A stretch of DNA of 64,000 bases from Spirochaetaceae bacterium (GTDB taxonomy: Bacteria > Spirochaetota > Spirochaetia > Treponematales > Treponemataceae). The stretch covers positions 1 through 64,000 of the forward strand of contig JAFZVC010000025.1 in assembly GCA_017618015.1 (NCBI GenBank), in the 5' to 3' direction. The notes under the pieces were generated by a model. That model had not been told where the DNA came from. It searched no databases and saw only the letters and a list, made by a program, of their open reading frames with translations. The position numbers and the translations under genes are program-made. Shown here piece after piece: positions 25,858 through 33,927 of the stretch (position 1 is its first letter; every line of letters starts with the position of its first letter).

Positions 25858-27552
25858 ATGGAAACAATTAATTGGGGTTTCATTGGAACCGGTAATATCG
25901 CGTCATGTCTTGCTCCTGCAGTAAAAAAGACAGAGGGAGCATCACTTTATGCGTGCGCTGCACGTTCAATTGATAAGGCGAAGAGTTTCGCCGAGAAGTG
26001 GGATATTCCGGTTGCATACGGAAGCTACGATGAGCTTTTGGCAGACAGGAAAATCGATGTAATTTATATAGCGACTCCGCACATGAATCACGCGGAGCTT
26101 TCGATAAAGGCGATGAAAGCTGGCAAGGCTGTTCTATGCGAAAAACCGGCGGCTGTGAATGCGGCGCAACTCCGCGAGGTGCTTGAAGTTTCGAAGCAGA
26201 CCGGGATGTTTTTTATGGAAGCGTTATGGACGCGCATGCAGCCTGTTTATTTAGAGACACTTCGGATGATAAAGAGCGGAGAAATCGGGACGGTTCAGGC
26301 TGTCTATGCTGATTTTTGCAGCAATATTCCGTATGCGCCAGGTTCAAGGCTTTATGAGCCGGAACTTGCCGGCGGCGCGCTCTTGGATATGGGCATTTAT
26401 CCTCTCATGTACTCGATGTCCGTGGCTTCTGCCGTTCAGAATGTGCCCTTTGCTGACGTAAAATGTCCTTCCGTTCATTCAATCTGCCGTAAGACTGCTG
26501 CCGGAGTAGACGCGTTCGAGTCGATTATCATGGAGTTTTCGGGCGGTGAAACAGGGGAGCTTTTCGCGTCTCCTGCGGAATCGGCTTTTTCTGCCGTCGT
26601 TACTGCCGGAATCGATACGGGGTCTGGCGACCACTTTAAAGCAGCGAAGATTATCGGGTCAAAGGCAACACTTCACATTCCGGGCTTTTGGTACGCGCAG
26701 CAGATCAACGTCCTTAATACCGACGGCAGCCTTGTTGAACAAAAAAAGCTTCCGTTCCGTGTGAATGGCTACGAGTACGAAGTCGCCGAGGTTGTGCGCT
26801 GCCTTAGAACTGGTGCAGTTGCAGGAACCGATGATGCACGCCCGATTATTGAATCGCCGCTTCATACACATGCGGACTCCATGCGCCTTATTCAGATGAT
26901 GGATGCATTCCGCGTTGAATGGGGCATTTTGTATCCGTTCGAGGCGAAAGACGTGCTTCGTGGCGCGAGTTTCGGCGCGGGCGGAAATACGGGCGCGGAC
27001 ACGAAAACTGGCGCAGGAACAGGCGCGAGTTTCGGCGGAAATGAGAACAAGGGCGCGACTGAACCCACAGCTAACACCGAGCCCGCCACTACCACAAGTG
27101 TTTCTGAAGAGCCTATTGTTGTATATACGGACGGTGCATGTTCAGGGAATCCCGGTCGTGGCGGCTGGGGTGCTGTAATCATCGTAGACGGCAAAGAGCA
27201 TGCGATGAGCGGCGGTGAAAAGCTTACGACGAACAACCGCATGGAGCTTATGGCAGCAATTGAGGCTCTTGAAGCGATAATTGACGACAGACACTGGCGG
27301 AACCGTAAAGTTTGCGTCGTTTCTGACAGCCAATACGTTAAGAACGGCATCCAAACGTGGATAAAAAACTGGAAAAAGAACGGTTGGCGTACATCGACCA
27401 AGGAACCTGTAAAAAACAAAGATTTGTGGCTTGAGCTTGATGAGGCTGTTTCTCGGCTAGAGATAGAGTGGCGGTGGGTAAAAGGCCACGCCGGGAACAA
27501 ATACAACGAGATGTGCGACAGACTCGCTGTAGAGGCGGGACAAAAGCAGTAG
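25858..27552 (+). CDS. Fusion of a Gfo/Idh/MocA oxidoreductase with ribonuclease HI
   Basis: A single 564-aa frame with two unrelated domains. Residues 1-360 are an NAD(P)-dependent Gfo/Idh/MocA-type dehydrogenase: [16 protein letters not shown] (nucleotide-binding turn), [23 protein letters not shown] and [13 protein letters not shown] Gly/Ala/Thr-rich linker covers about 361-418. Residues 419-564 are a complete RNase HI with catalytic Asp425 ([17 protein letters not shown]), Glu463 (MELMAA), Asp490 (SDSQYV), His544 (KGHAG) and Asp554 (CDRLA), with spacing matching the E. coli enzyme. Both domains look intact and no stop or new ribosome binding site lies in the linker. A usual RNase HI of about 150 aa would stand alone. 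The start is ATG 25858, predicted leaderless; an in-frame GTG lies 6 nt earlier. Confidence 0.88.
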   Translation: METINWGFIGTGNIASCLAPAVKKTEGASLYACAARSIDKAKSFAEKWDIPVAYGSYDELLADRKIDVIYIATPHMNHAELSIKAMKAGKAVLCEKPAAVNAAQLREVLEVSKQTGMFFMEALWTRMQPVYLETLRMIKSGEIGTVQAVYADFCSNIPYAPGSRLYEPELAGGALLDMGIYPLMYSMSVASAVQNVPFADVKCPSVHSICRKTAAGVDAFESIIMEFSGGETGELFASPAESAFSAVVTAGIDTGSGDHFKAAKIIGSKATLHIPGFWYAQQINVLNTDGSLVEQKKLPFRVNGYEYEVAEVVRCLRTGAVAGTDDARPIIESPLHTHADSMRLIQMMDAFRVEWGILYPFEAKDVLRGASFGAGGNTGADTKTGAGTGASFGGNENKGATEPTANTEPATTTSVSEEPIVVYTDGACSGNPGRGGWGAVIIVDGKEHAMSGGEKLTTNNRMELMAAIEALEAIIDDRHWRNRKVCVVSDSQYVKNGIQTWIKNWKKNGWRTSTKEPVKNKDLWLELDEAVSRLEIEWRWVKGHAGNKYNEMCDRLAVEAGQKQ

Positions 27553-27629
27553 AATCCTTATGGTGTATCTTTTTTATGCCGAATCTGTTTAAGTATATAG
27601 AGAGTTTAAAAACAAGGAGTATATTATCT

Positions 27630-28289
27630 ATGAAAAAATCAATATTGTTTTTTTGCGTTTTGAGCGTTTTTTTCTTTTTGGCTGGATGTGCAACAACTAC
27701 AAAAAAAACGGAGGTAGAATCTCCGTATCTTACGACGCTCGGTGATTTTTCTCCATTTGAACTTGGTGATGCAATTAGTGTATGGAAGAACGGAGATGAT
27801 GTTACTCCGTGCGAAATGACTTTATATTGTGTTCCTCGCACGAATAAGATAGAAATCCATTTTTCACGCCATATAAACAAAGTGGCTCTGATGATGAATG
27901 CGGAAAACTGTGCCGAGTTTGAAAGGTGCGTAGGACTGTACATGGAAGATTATAACTCGGGTAATTTTGACAAAAACCATGAGCCAACGAAAGACAATTC
28001 ATACGGGATGATGAAAACAGGCATTGCCTGGGGGCTTTTTGGTTACAGCTACAATGCAGATATAAAAGCACGCTTCAATTATGAGATAATCGGCGGAAAA
28101 CCGTATTTCAGCATGTCGCTTGAGTCGGGATTGGCTAATGATCAGGTTGATGTATACTCACCAAAAATGACGATGTATTTCTCACCGTCACAGCTTGAAA
28201 CGATTATGGAGCTTACTGATTCTGAAAGAATAGCGGCTTATATCAAAGCTCTGGAAGAAGAAGCGTATTCATTCGATTACGAGTTCTAA
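27630..28289 (+). CDS. Putative lipoprotein of unknown function
   Basis: A 219-aa protein with a classical lipoprotein signal (MKKSILFFCVLSVFFFLAGC, lipid-bearing Cys20), so it should be anchored in a membrane after processing by Lgt. The mature part is soluble and mixed alpha/beta, with no motif I recognise. The start at 27630 has AAGGAG upstream; the frame is open further upstream but that part overlaps the RNase H gene and has no start signal. It is followed by a bidirectional terminator. Confidence 0.75.
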   Translation: MKKSILFFCVLSVFFFLAGCATTTKKTEVESPYLTTLGDFSPFELGDAISVWKNGDDVTPCEMTLYCVPRTNKIEIHFSRHINKVALMMNAENCAEFERCVGLYMEDYNSGNFDKNHEPTKDNSYGMMKTGIAWGLFGYSYNADIKARFNYEIIGGKPYFSMSLESGLANDQVDVYSPKMTMYFSPSQLETIMELTDSERIAAYIKALEEEAYSFDYEF

Positions 28290-28310
28290 CGGATTGTTTA
28301 GCGGACGAAA

Positions 28311-28340
28311 AAAAAGCTGCCCTTGAAGGCAGCTTTTTTT
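28311..28340. terminator. Bidirectional terminator between the lipoprotein and S1 genes
   Basis: An 11-bp stem AAAAAGCTGCC (28311-28321) with GGCAGCTTTTT (28328-28338), loop CTTGAA, has A and T runs on its two sides. It ends both convergent genes; the S1 stop codon lies at its edge. Confidence 0.85.
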
Positions 28341-29437
28341 TATTTCTTTTTAAGCAAGGCTGCGAAAGGACTGTATGTTTCGCCTTCCGATTCGTCCTGT
28401 TTTGCAAGGAATTCCTCAGCGGAATTATCCTGCTTCTTTGTAGTAGCCGGGCGCAGCGAAATGCGGCGGTTTTCCGCATCCACTTCTTTTATTGCAACTG
28501 CGATATCCGTTCCAGTTTTATAAACTTTACGCAAGTTTGTCTTCCTGTCCGCATCTTCAATTTCTGAAATATGCAAAAGGCCGTCAATTCCAGGCTCCAA
28601 GTTTACGAACAGTCCGAAATCAGCTATACGCGAAATAGTTCCTGTAAGCTTTTGCTCCGGCTTGTACCGTTCTGTAACAGTGCTCCACGGATCGGCAAGC
28701 AGCGCTTTCATGCTCAGTGAAATGCGCTCGTTCGGCCAGTCGATGCGGATTATAGAGGCTTCTATTTCCTGTCCTACGGACAAAACTGTGCTTATATCTT
28801 CTATTCTTGAGCGAGAGATTTCTGAAATTGGAAGAAGGGCTTTAAATCCTTCGATTTCTACGAAAGCGCCGTAGCTTTGCAGTGAAAGAACTTTTCCTTT
28901 TACTGTCATGCCTGTTTTAAGTTTCTGTTTGAGCGTCTCTTTGTATTCGTTGTATTTTTGTTCTTCTACGGCGCGGTTAGAAACAAGAATGTTCCTGCCG
29001 TTTTCTTTATATTCCTGGATGAGGAACGTCATCGTTTTTCCGATGAAGAACGCAGGTTCTTCTTTTTGTTTGAAACCCATCTGTGAATATGGGCAGAACG
29101 CACGGCTGTCGCCTATTTTTACTTCAAATCCGCCCTTAATCTCTTTTTCAACATGACCTTCCACCGGGATTCTGCTTTTCCAAGCATTTTCAAGAAGCGT
29201 TTTATCGGCTTTGTCGCCGGATATTTTTGTGGTAAAACGCATTTCACCGCGCTGGTCCCCAAGAAAGTATACTTTTATTGAATCGCCTTCTTTGACTGTT
29301 ATTTTTCCATTTTCATCAGTGACATCCGCAATATCCAGAACGCCTTCGCTTTTTGTATTTAGATCCAGAAAAACGCAATCATCTGTAATTGCTACGATTT
29401 TTGTCTGTATTTCCTGCCCAATTTCCAGGTTTTTCAC
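28340..29437 (-). CDS. S1-domain RNA-binding protein (four S1 repeats)
   Basis: A 365-aa protein built of four S1/OB-fold RNA-binding repeats (about residues 5-75, 88-155, 172-243 and 258-332). The third and fourth are the clearest: GMTVKGKVLSLQSYGAFVEIEGFKALLPISEIS and GTISRIADFGLFVNLEPGIDGLLHISEI. It resembles ribosomal protein S1 but with four rather than six repeats, so it may be the S1 of this lineage or a related translation factor. The start is GTG 29437 with a strong AGGAGG site 5 nt upstream. The C-terminal tail is charged and probably disordered. Confidence 0.85.
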   Translation of the reverse strand: MKNLEIGQEIQTKIVAITDDCVFLDLNTKSEGVLDIADVTDENGKITVKEGDSIKVYFLGDQRGEMRFTTKISGDKADKTLLENAWKSRIPVEGHVEKEIKGGFEVKIGDSRAFCPYSQMGFKQKEEPAFFIGKTMTFLIQEYKENGRNILVSNRAVEEQKYNEYKETLKQKLKTGMTVKGKVLSLQSYGAFVEIEGFKALLPISEISRSRIEDISTVLSVGQEIEASIIRIDWPNERISLSMKALLADPWSTVTERYKPEQKLTGTISRIADFGLFVNLEPGIDGLLHISEIEDADRKTNLRKVYKTGTDIAVAIKEVDAENRRISLRPATTKKQDNSAEEFLAKQDESEGETYSPFAALLKKK

Positions 29438-29534
29438 TTTTTCCTCCTATCGCGTCAGCGACACTCCTTTTCACCGATAATATAGAATATCACAAAATAG
29501 AAAAAAAAACGAGAAAAAAATGAAAATACGTAAA

Positions 29535-31697
29535 TTACAGATTAGAGATAAGTGAATCGATATCGTCTGACATGTTTTTCTTGCGCTGAAGGACAATCAG
29601 CGTAATGTCGTCATCGTACGGTACTTCGCCCGCAAACGTCTTGAGTTTTTTAAGGATGTAGTTGAGTTTTGCGTTTGCAGAGACTGAACCGGCTTCTACG
29701 ATTGCTTCTGCGAGCCGTTCGCGTCCGAACTGTTCGCCATCGCTGTTAACGGCTTCTATTATGCCGTCTGTGTAAAGCACGAGAGCGTCTTCCGGGGCAA
29801 TTTCAAACTGCTGTGACGGGAACGATACTTCAAGTCCACGTATACCAATCATACCGTATTGTGTTGATGGGGTACGCGTTTTTATTTCAACGCATTTCTG
29901 CGTTTCGCTCACGTAAAGCAGCGGAACAGGGCTTCCTGCGTTTGTGAGTTCCGCGTGGCATGTCTCGCCTTCCATAGCATTGTCGAGCCTGAGAACGATA
30001 CCTGTAAGATAATTCTCGATATCGCCTTTTGCAGTGATGACGCCTCTGTTTATGTTTTCCATAACGACGCCAAGGTCTTCATGGGTTTCGCCGCTGTAAA
30101 GGCCGTCGCGGAACGTCTGACCGATTATGTTCTTGCAGAGCATTGTGACAAGGCCGGCGGCAATACCGTGACCAGATACGTCAAAAAGCGACATGCCTTC
30201 AAGGACAGTGCCGACATGGTAAACGTCGAACATATCGCCGGAAATACCGGAAGCAGGCATTGATGTCATGGCTAAATCCCAACCGCTTAACGAAAAGTCT
30301 GGTTGTTTGAAGAAAGCTTCCTGGACGTGGACAGCAAAGTTCATGTCTGCTTGTGCCTGCCGCCTTTCAGACTCCAGTTTCTCATTCGATTCAGTAAGCC
30401 TGTGTGTCCGTTCATCAATTTCTCTTTCAAGATAAGAGTTCAAATACTCAACGCGTTTGAAAATCTCGTTGTAGCGGATTGTAAGAATGAACATGAAGGC
30501 AAGAATGACTCCCTGCCATCCTAAAATTGTTAAATATGGCCAGTTATCAGCTTTCAGGACGGAATGAACAATAATATCTATTGGTATTGCAACAAGAACC
30601 GGAGAAAAACCTGATATAAGGACGTAAACTTCTTTCTTTTGGCGGATAAGTGACTTGCAGACTGATTCTACGCCAAAGTATATCTGTGCGCTTATGAAGA
30701 GGATAAGAACAGACTGAGCATGGAGCAGAGTCACAAGATCAGGAATAGCCAGTGTTATTATTATCGGGAGGATAAGAATTACAAGTCTTGTGATTTTAAG
30801 GCTCTTTGAGTCGGTTTCGTGCAGGAATTCGCGCATATACGAAGACGCGAAGTAAGATGAAATATAAGCCGGTATGGCATAGAAGAATTTGCAGAAAACA
30901 AGGTATGAAGGAAATATTTCTTTCAAAAAGTTGAACTGATCCTGAAAGAACGGTGACAGGAAGACTGCAGAACATAAGTTGAGCATTGCGTGAAGCAGAT
31001 ATTCCTTGAATTTGCGCTGTGAATACAGGAATAAGTAAAAGAGTGCGATTACTACAAGCGAGAAAGCAAATGAAAAGTTTATAGTCGAGCAAAGGAATGT
31101 CGTTTTTGCAGCTTCGTATGAAACTTTGTCGTAATTGTCCAGATAGATTGTAGAAGGAACGCTTCCTACGCCTTCGACCCATATTTTTATGGCGAGAACA
31201 TGTTTACCTGTGTCTTTCAGTATAGAGTCCGGGATGTAGAAACCGCCAGCTTTAAAGCCCGCCATGAACTGATATGGCGGCATTGTACCGAGCTGTCCGA
31301 TTTCGTATCCGTTAATAAAAATATCACCTGCATAAAGGATGCGGTTCGAGAAAAGTCCTATTGGAGTGTTTCTAAGTGCTTCTGGGATTTGGAATTCCGC
31401 ATAAATCCAGATATATCCTTTTTCATCTGGCAGAAGGGATTCAAGATCATTTTCTTGGGCAACATCCAAAAGATGGAAGCCGTCCCGCTCACCATCGGGA
31501 ACTCCTTGTCCTGGACGAAGTTTTTCCGGCGCAGAGCCGTCATCCGCACCTTGCGTCCAGTACCAATGATGCTTGAATTCCAGTCTGGTGGAATCGTCTT
31601 CCTTAAGACTGCATCCCGCAAGAATACAGATAAATACAAGGATTGCCAGAAGGGAAAGAGAAATAATCTTCTTTTTCGAAATGCGGAAACTGCGCAT
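29535..31697 (-). CDS. Lipoprotein-anchored 7TMR-DISM sensor with SpoIIE/PP2C phosphatase domain
   Basis: Signalling Ser/Thr phosphatase, likely acting on an anti-sigma-factor antagonist or similar partner. From the chosen start there is a lipobox (FICILAGC, Cys29), a periplasmic 7TMR-DISM extracellular-type jelly-roll domain (about 30-185), seven membrane segments (about 195-400), a coiled linker (EREIDERTHRLTESNEKLESERR) and a SpoIIE domain with SGDMFDVYHVG, DVSGHGIAAGLVT, LYTDGIIEA and PYDDDITLIVL, i.e. the metal-binding Asp set. Start: ATG 31697 gives a normal lipoprotein signal and lies 6 nt after TATAGT; the frame extends 20 codons further but adds an unlikely N-terminus. No partner kinase gene lies nearby. 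Confidence 0.85.
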   Translation of the reverse strand: MRSFRISKKKIISLSLLAILVFICILAGCSLKEDDSTRLEFKHHWYWTQGADDGSAPEKLRPGQGVPDGERDGFHLLDVAQENDLESLLPDEKGYIWIYAEFQIPEALRNTPIGLFSNRILYAGDIFINGYEIGQLGTMPPYQFMAGFKAGGFYIPDSILKDTGKHVLAIKIWVEGVGSVPSTIYLDNYDKVSYEAAKTTFLCSTINFSFAFSLVVIALFYLFLYSQRKFKEYLLHAMLNLCSAVFLSPFFQDQFNFLKEIFPSYLVFCKFFYAIPAYISSYFASSYMREFLHETDSKSLKITRLVILILPIIITLAIPDLVTLLHAQSVLILFISAQIYFGVESVCKSLIRQKKEVYVLISGFSPVLVAIPIDIIVHSVLKADNWPYLTILGWQGVILAFMFILTIRYNEIFKRVEYLNSYLEREIDERTHRLTESNEKLESERRQAQADMNFAVHVQEAFFKQPDFSLSGWDLAMTSMPASGISGDMFDVYHVGTVLEGMSLFDVSGHGIAAGLVTMLCKNIIGQTFRDGLYSGETHEDLGVVMENINRGVITAKGDIENYLTGIVLRLDNAMEGETCHAELTNAGSPVPLLYVSETQKCVEIKTRTPSTQYGMIGIRGLEVSFPSQQFEIAPEDALVLYTDGIIEAVNSDGEQFGRERLAEAIVEAGSVSANAKLNYILKKLKTFAGEVPYDDDITLIVLQRKKNMSDDIDSLISNL

Positions 31698-31703
31698 ATT
31701 ATA

Positions 31704-31732
31704 ACTATATACCGTTTTTCGATTCTTTGGAA
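31704..31732 (-). promoter_or_regulatory. Possible leaderless promoter of the SpoIIE phosphatase gene
   Basis: Minus strand: TTCCAA (31732-31727, weak), 17 bp, TATAGT (31709-31704), 6 nt, ATG 31697. The -35 is poor, but the 6-nt gap matches the other leaderless promoters in the window. Confidence 0.45.
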
Positions 31733-31848
31733 TCTCCATATACTCCAATTTCGACATTTTTCTAAAAAATTTATAAAAAATTTAAGAATTTGTTAAGAAA
31801 TTCGGAGTACGGATGATTTTTATGCAGTTTTCGCGTTATTTGCCCGCA

Positions 31849-33027
31849 CTAGTTGTCCGCGCGCAATAACTCCAAGTTTTTCTTGATAAGCTCGCACCGC
31901 TGCTCCACGCACTTTACGGAGCGGAGCGGGTCGGCAGGCGTGTTGAACACATAGTCCTTAAGCTTTTCGATTGTCGTGGATGCTACATGAAGCCGGGTGT
32001 CGCTCGCCGCGTAATAGATGAAAACATCGCCGTTTTCACGCGCGATAGCGCCGTTCGTGAAAACGACGTTGGAAACGTCGCCGACCCGCTCCCAGCCCCT
32101 CGGCCCGATAAGGAGTCCGCCCGGTTCCGCGATTACTTTTGAAGGGTCATCCAGTGCCGTTGCGAAAGCATAAATGACGTACCTGAGCCCCGCTGCTGTG
32201 TTGCGGACACCGTGCGCAATGTGAATCCAGCCTTTATCAGTTTTTATAGGCACAGCTCCTGCTCCGTTTTTAGATTCTGTTATTGTGTGGTATTTGCGCG
32301 CGCTCGTGATTATTTCCTCATCGATGACAGCATGCGTTATGTCGTCGCAGAGCCCGAAGCCTATTCCGCCGCCGGAGCCAGTTTCAATAAAGTCGTCCAT
32401 TGGGCGTGTATAAAAGGCGTATTTTCCATTGACGAATTCAGGGTGAAGAACGACGTTGCGCTGCTGCGGAGAGTTGAGCGTCTTAAGGTCTGGTAAGCGT
32501 TCCCAGTGCTCAAGGTCTTTTGTGCGGACAATGCCGGCGGCGGCGACAGCGGCTGAAAGGTCTTTTGATGAAGTGTCTTTGCTTTCTGAGCAGAAAACGC
32601 CGTATATCCAGCCGTCTTCGTGTTTTGTGAGCCGCATGTCGTAAACGTTCGTTTCATTGGGCTTTATGTCTGGGAGCTGCACCGGATAGTCGTGGAAACG
32701 GAAGCCGTCTACCGGGCTGTCGCTTTCGGCTACTGCGAAGAAAGATTTACGGTCTGCGCCTTCGACTCTGGCGACAATGTAGAACTTTCCGTTAAGCTCA
32801 ATCGCGCCCGCGTTGAAAACCGCGTTTATTCCGAGCCGCTCCATAAAATGAGGGTTTGTTTCAGCATTAAGGTCGTACCGCCAGAAAAGCGGCACGCTTT
32901 CGCGCGTAAGCACCGGGAACTCGTAGCGTGAGAAAATCCCGTTGTAAAATGATTTGTCTATGTTGTTCTTGCGGTTAAGAATTGTGTCTTGTTTTGCTTT
33001 TTCAGCGAAATATGATGGATGAATCAT
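31849..33027 (-). CDS. GH130 family glycoside phosphorylase
   Basis: Cytoplasmic inverting phosphorylase of the beta-mannoside type. The 392 aa match GH130 subfamily 1 layout (4-O-beta-D-mannosyl-D-glucose phosphorylase): [85 protein letters not shown] and an acidic residue in YDMRL as the likely general acid region. It would phosphorolyse mannosyl-glucose to mannose-1-phosphate and glucose. AAGGAG lies just upstream of the ATG. No epimerase or mannanase gene is adjacent, so it may serve imported manno-oligosaccharides. Confidence 0.88.
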   Translation of the reverse strand: MIHPSYFAEKAKQDTILNRKNNIDKSFYNGIFSRYEFPVLTRESVPLFWRYDLNAETNPHFMERLGINAVFNAGAIELNGKFYIVARVEGADRKSFFAVAESDSPVDGFRFHDYPVQLPDIKPNETNVYDMRLTKHEDGWIYGVFCSESKDTSSKDLSAAVAAAGIVRTKDLEHWERLPDLKTLNSPQQRNVVLHPEFVNGKYAFYTRPMDDFIETGSGGGIGFGLCDDITHAVIDEEIITSARKYHTITESKNGAGAVPIKTDKGWIHIAHGVRNTAAGLRYVIYAFATALDDPSKVIAEPGGLLIGPRGWERVGDVSNVVFTNGAIARENGDVFIYYAASDTRLHVASTTIEKLKDYVFNTPADPLRSVKCVEQRCELIKKNLELLRADN

Positions 33028-33036
33028 AGTATCTCC

Positions 33037-33927
33037 TTAGCTTGCCTTGTATGTTGTGAGCCAGCGTTTTACTGGAACGGTCCAGTCTTCTTCAGAACAG
33101 TTTTCAAGAAGGAATTTCTCAAACGTGATGTGGATGTGCGAGTGGATTCTTTCCTTGTCTTGTTGCGGGATATCCGTGCTTTCTTTGAACAGGTTGTCGA
33201 TGAAATATATCGCGTCGTTAAGTGTGAAGCGGTCTTTGAGCATTATCGTCATCATGTAGATTGCCGCCGGAATGCAGTTGACGCTGTGCTGTTTTACGTA
33301 CAGGACGGTTTCTGTGATGGCTTTTGCGGAGCCGAAAATCTGGTTCGTGTAGAACTCTTTTTCTTCATCGTTGAAAGTCGGGGTGTGGAAAACCTCACGG
33401 TAGAAAACCCACGCCATAATCATTATGGAGACATGAAGGCTCGGTACGCACATAAGGTGCGGATCAAGCGCGTGGATAAGGCGGAAATGCCTGTCTTTGA
33501 AGTATTTCGGGCGGTCTGTCGTGGACATACTGAACGAATATATGTGATAGGCGATTTCGTAGCAGTTTCTGAGTTCAGTGAGGACATCGGCGGCGATTTT
33601 TGCGCGTTCTTTTCTGTTGAACCGTGTAAGGCAGAATCCGAGCGGACGGGCGAGCGAATGAATGAAATCCAGATAAGTGGAGATTCTTTCCGGCTTGAAC
33701 GGAACGGTCTTGTCGAGCTCGTTATCGACATGGACGACCGGGATTTTACGGATTTTGAGTTTTACGCTGAACTGGAGCATGAAAAACTTACGCATGGCTG
33801 TGTGCACGCATTTCATAAGCGGGATGAATGTGCGCGGGCAAAACCAAAGATAAAGGTAAGTTTTTAGGGCGTTGTATTCTTTGAACGAATGAAGCTTTGT
33901 CTCTGAGTTGTTTTGTTCATTATTCAT
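33037..33927 (-). CDS. Unknown protein translationally coupled to metH
   Basis: A 296-aa protein I cannot assign. It is rich in Phe, Tyr, His and Met with several Cys, mostly helical, with no signal peptide and no clear membrane segment. The stretch DPHLMCVPSLHVSIMIMAWVF resembles the PSxH motif of PAP2-type lipid phosphatases, but the other PAP2 motifs were not found. Its start overlaps the metH stop by 8 bp, so it is probably translated with metH, and it ends 9 bp before the GH130 start. A role linked to methionine or one-carbon metabolism is suggested only by position. Confidence 0.65.
   Translation of the reverse strand: MNNEQNNSETKLHSFKEYNALKTYLYLWFCPRTFIPLMKCVHTAMRKFFMLQFSVKLKIRKIPVVHVDNELDKTVPFKPERISTYLDFIHSLARPLGFCLTRFNRKERAKIAADVLTELRNCYEIAYHIYSFSMSTTDRPKYFKDRHFRLIHALDPHLMCVPSLHVSIMIMAWVFYREVFHTPTFNDEEKEFYTNQIFGSAKAITETVLYVKQHSVNCIPAAIYMMTIMLKDRFTLNDAIYFIDNLFKESTDIPQQDKERIHSHIHITFEKFLLENCSEEDWTVPVKRWLTTYKAS

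Noticed and set aside
33019-33867. A 282-codon plus-strand frame opposite the gene at 33037-33927
   Set aside because: The minus-strand gene has coupled translation with metH and better amino-acid composition. The plus frame has no start signal.
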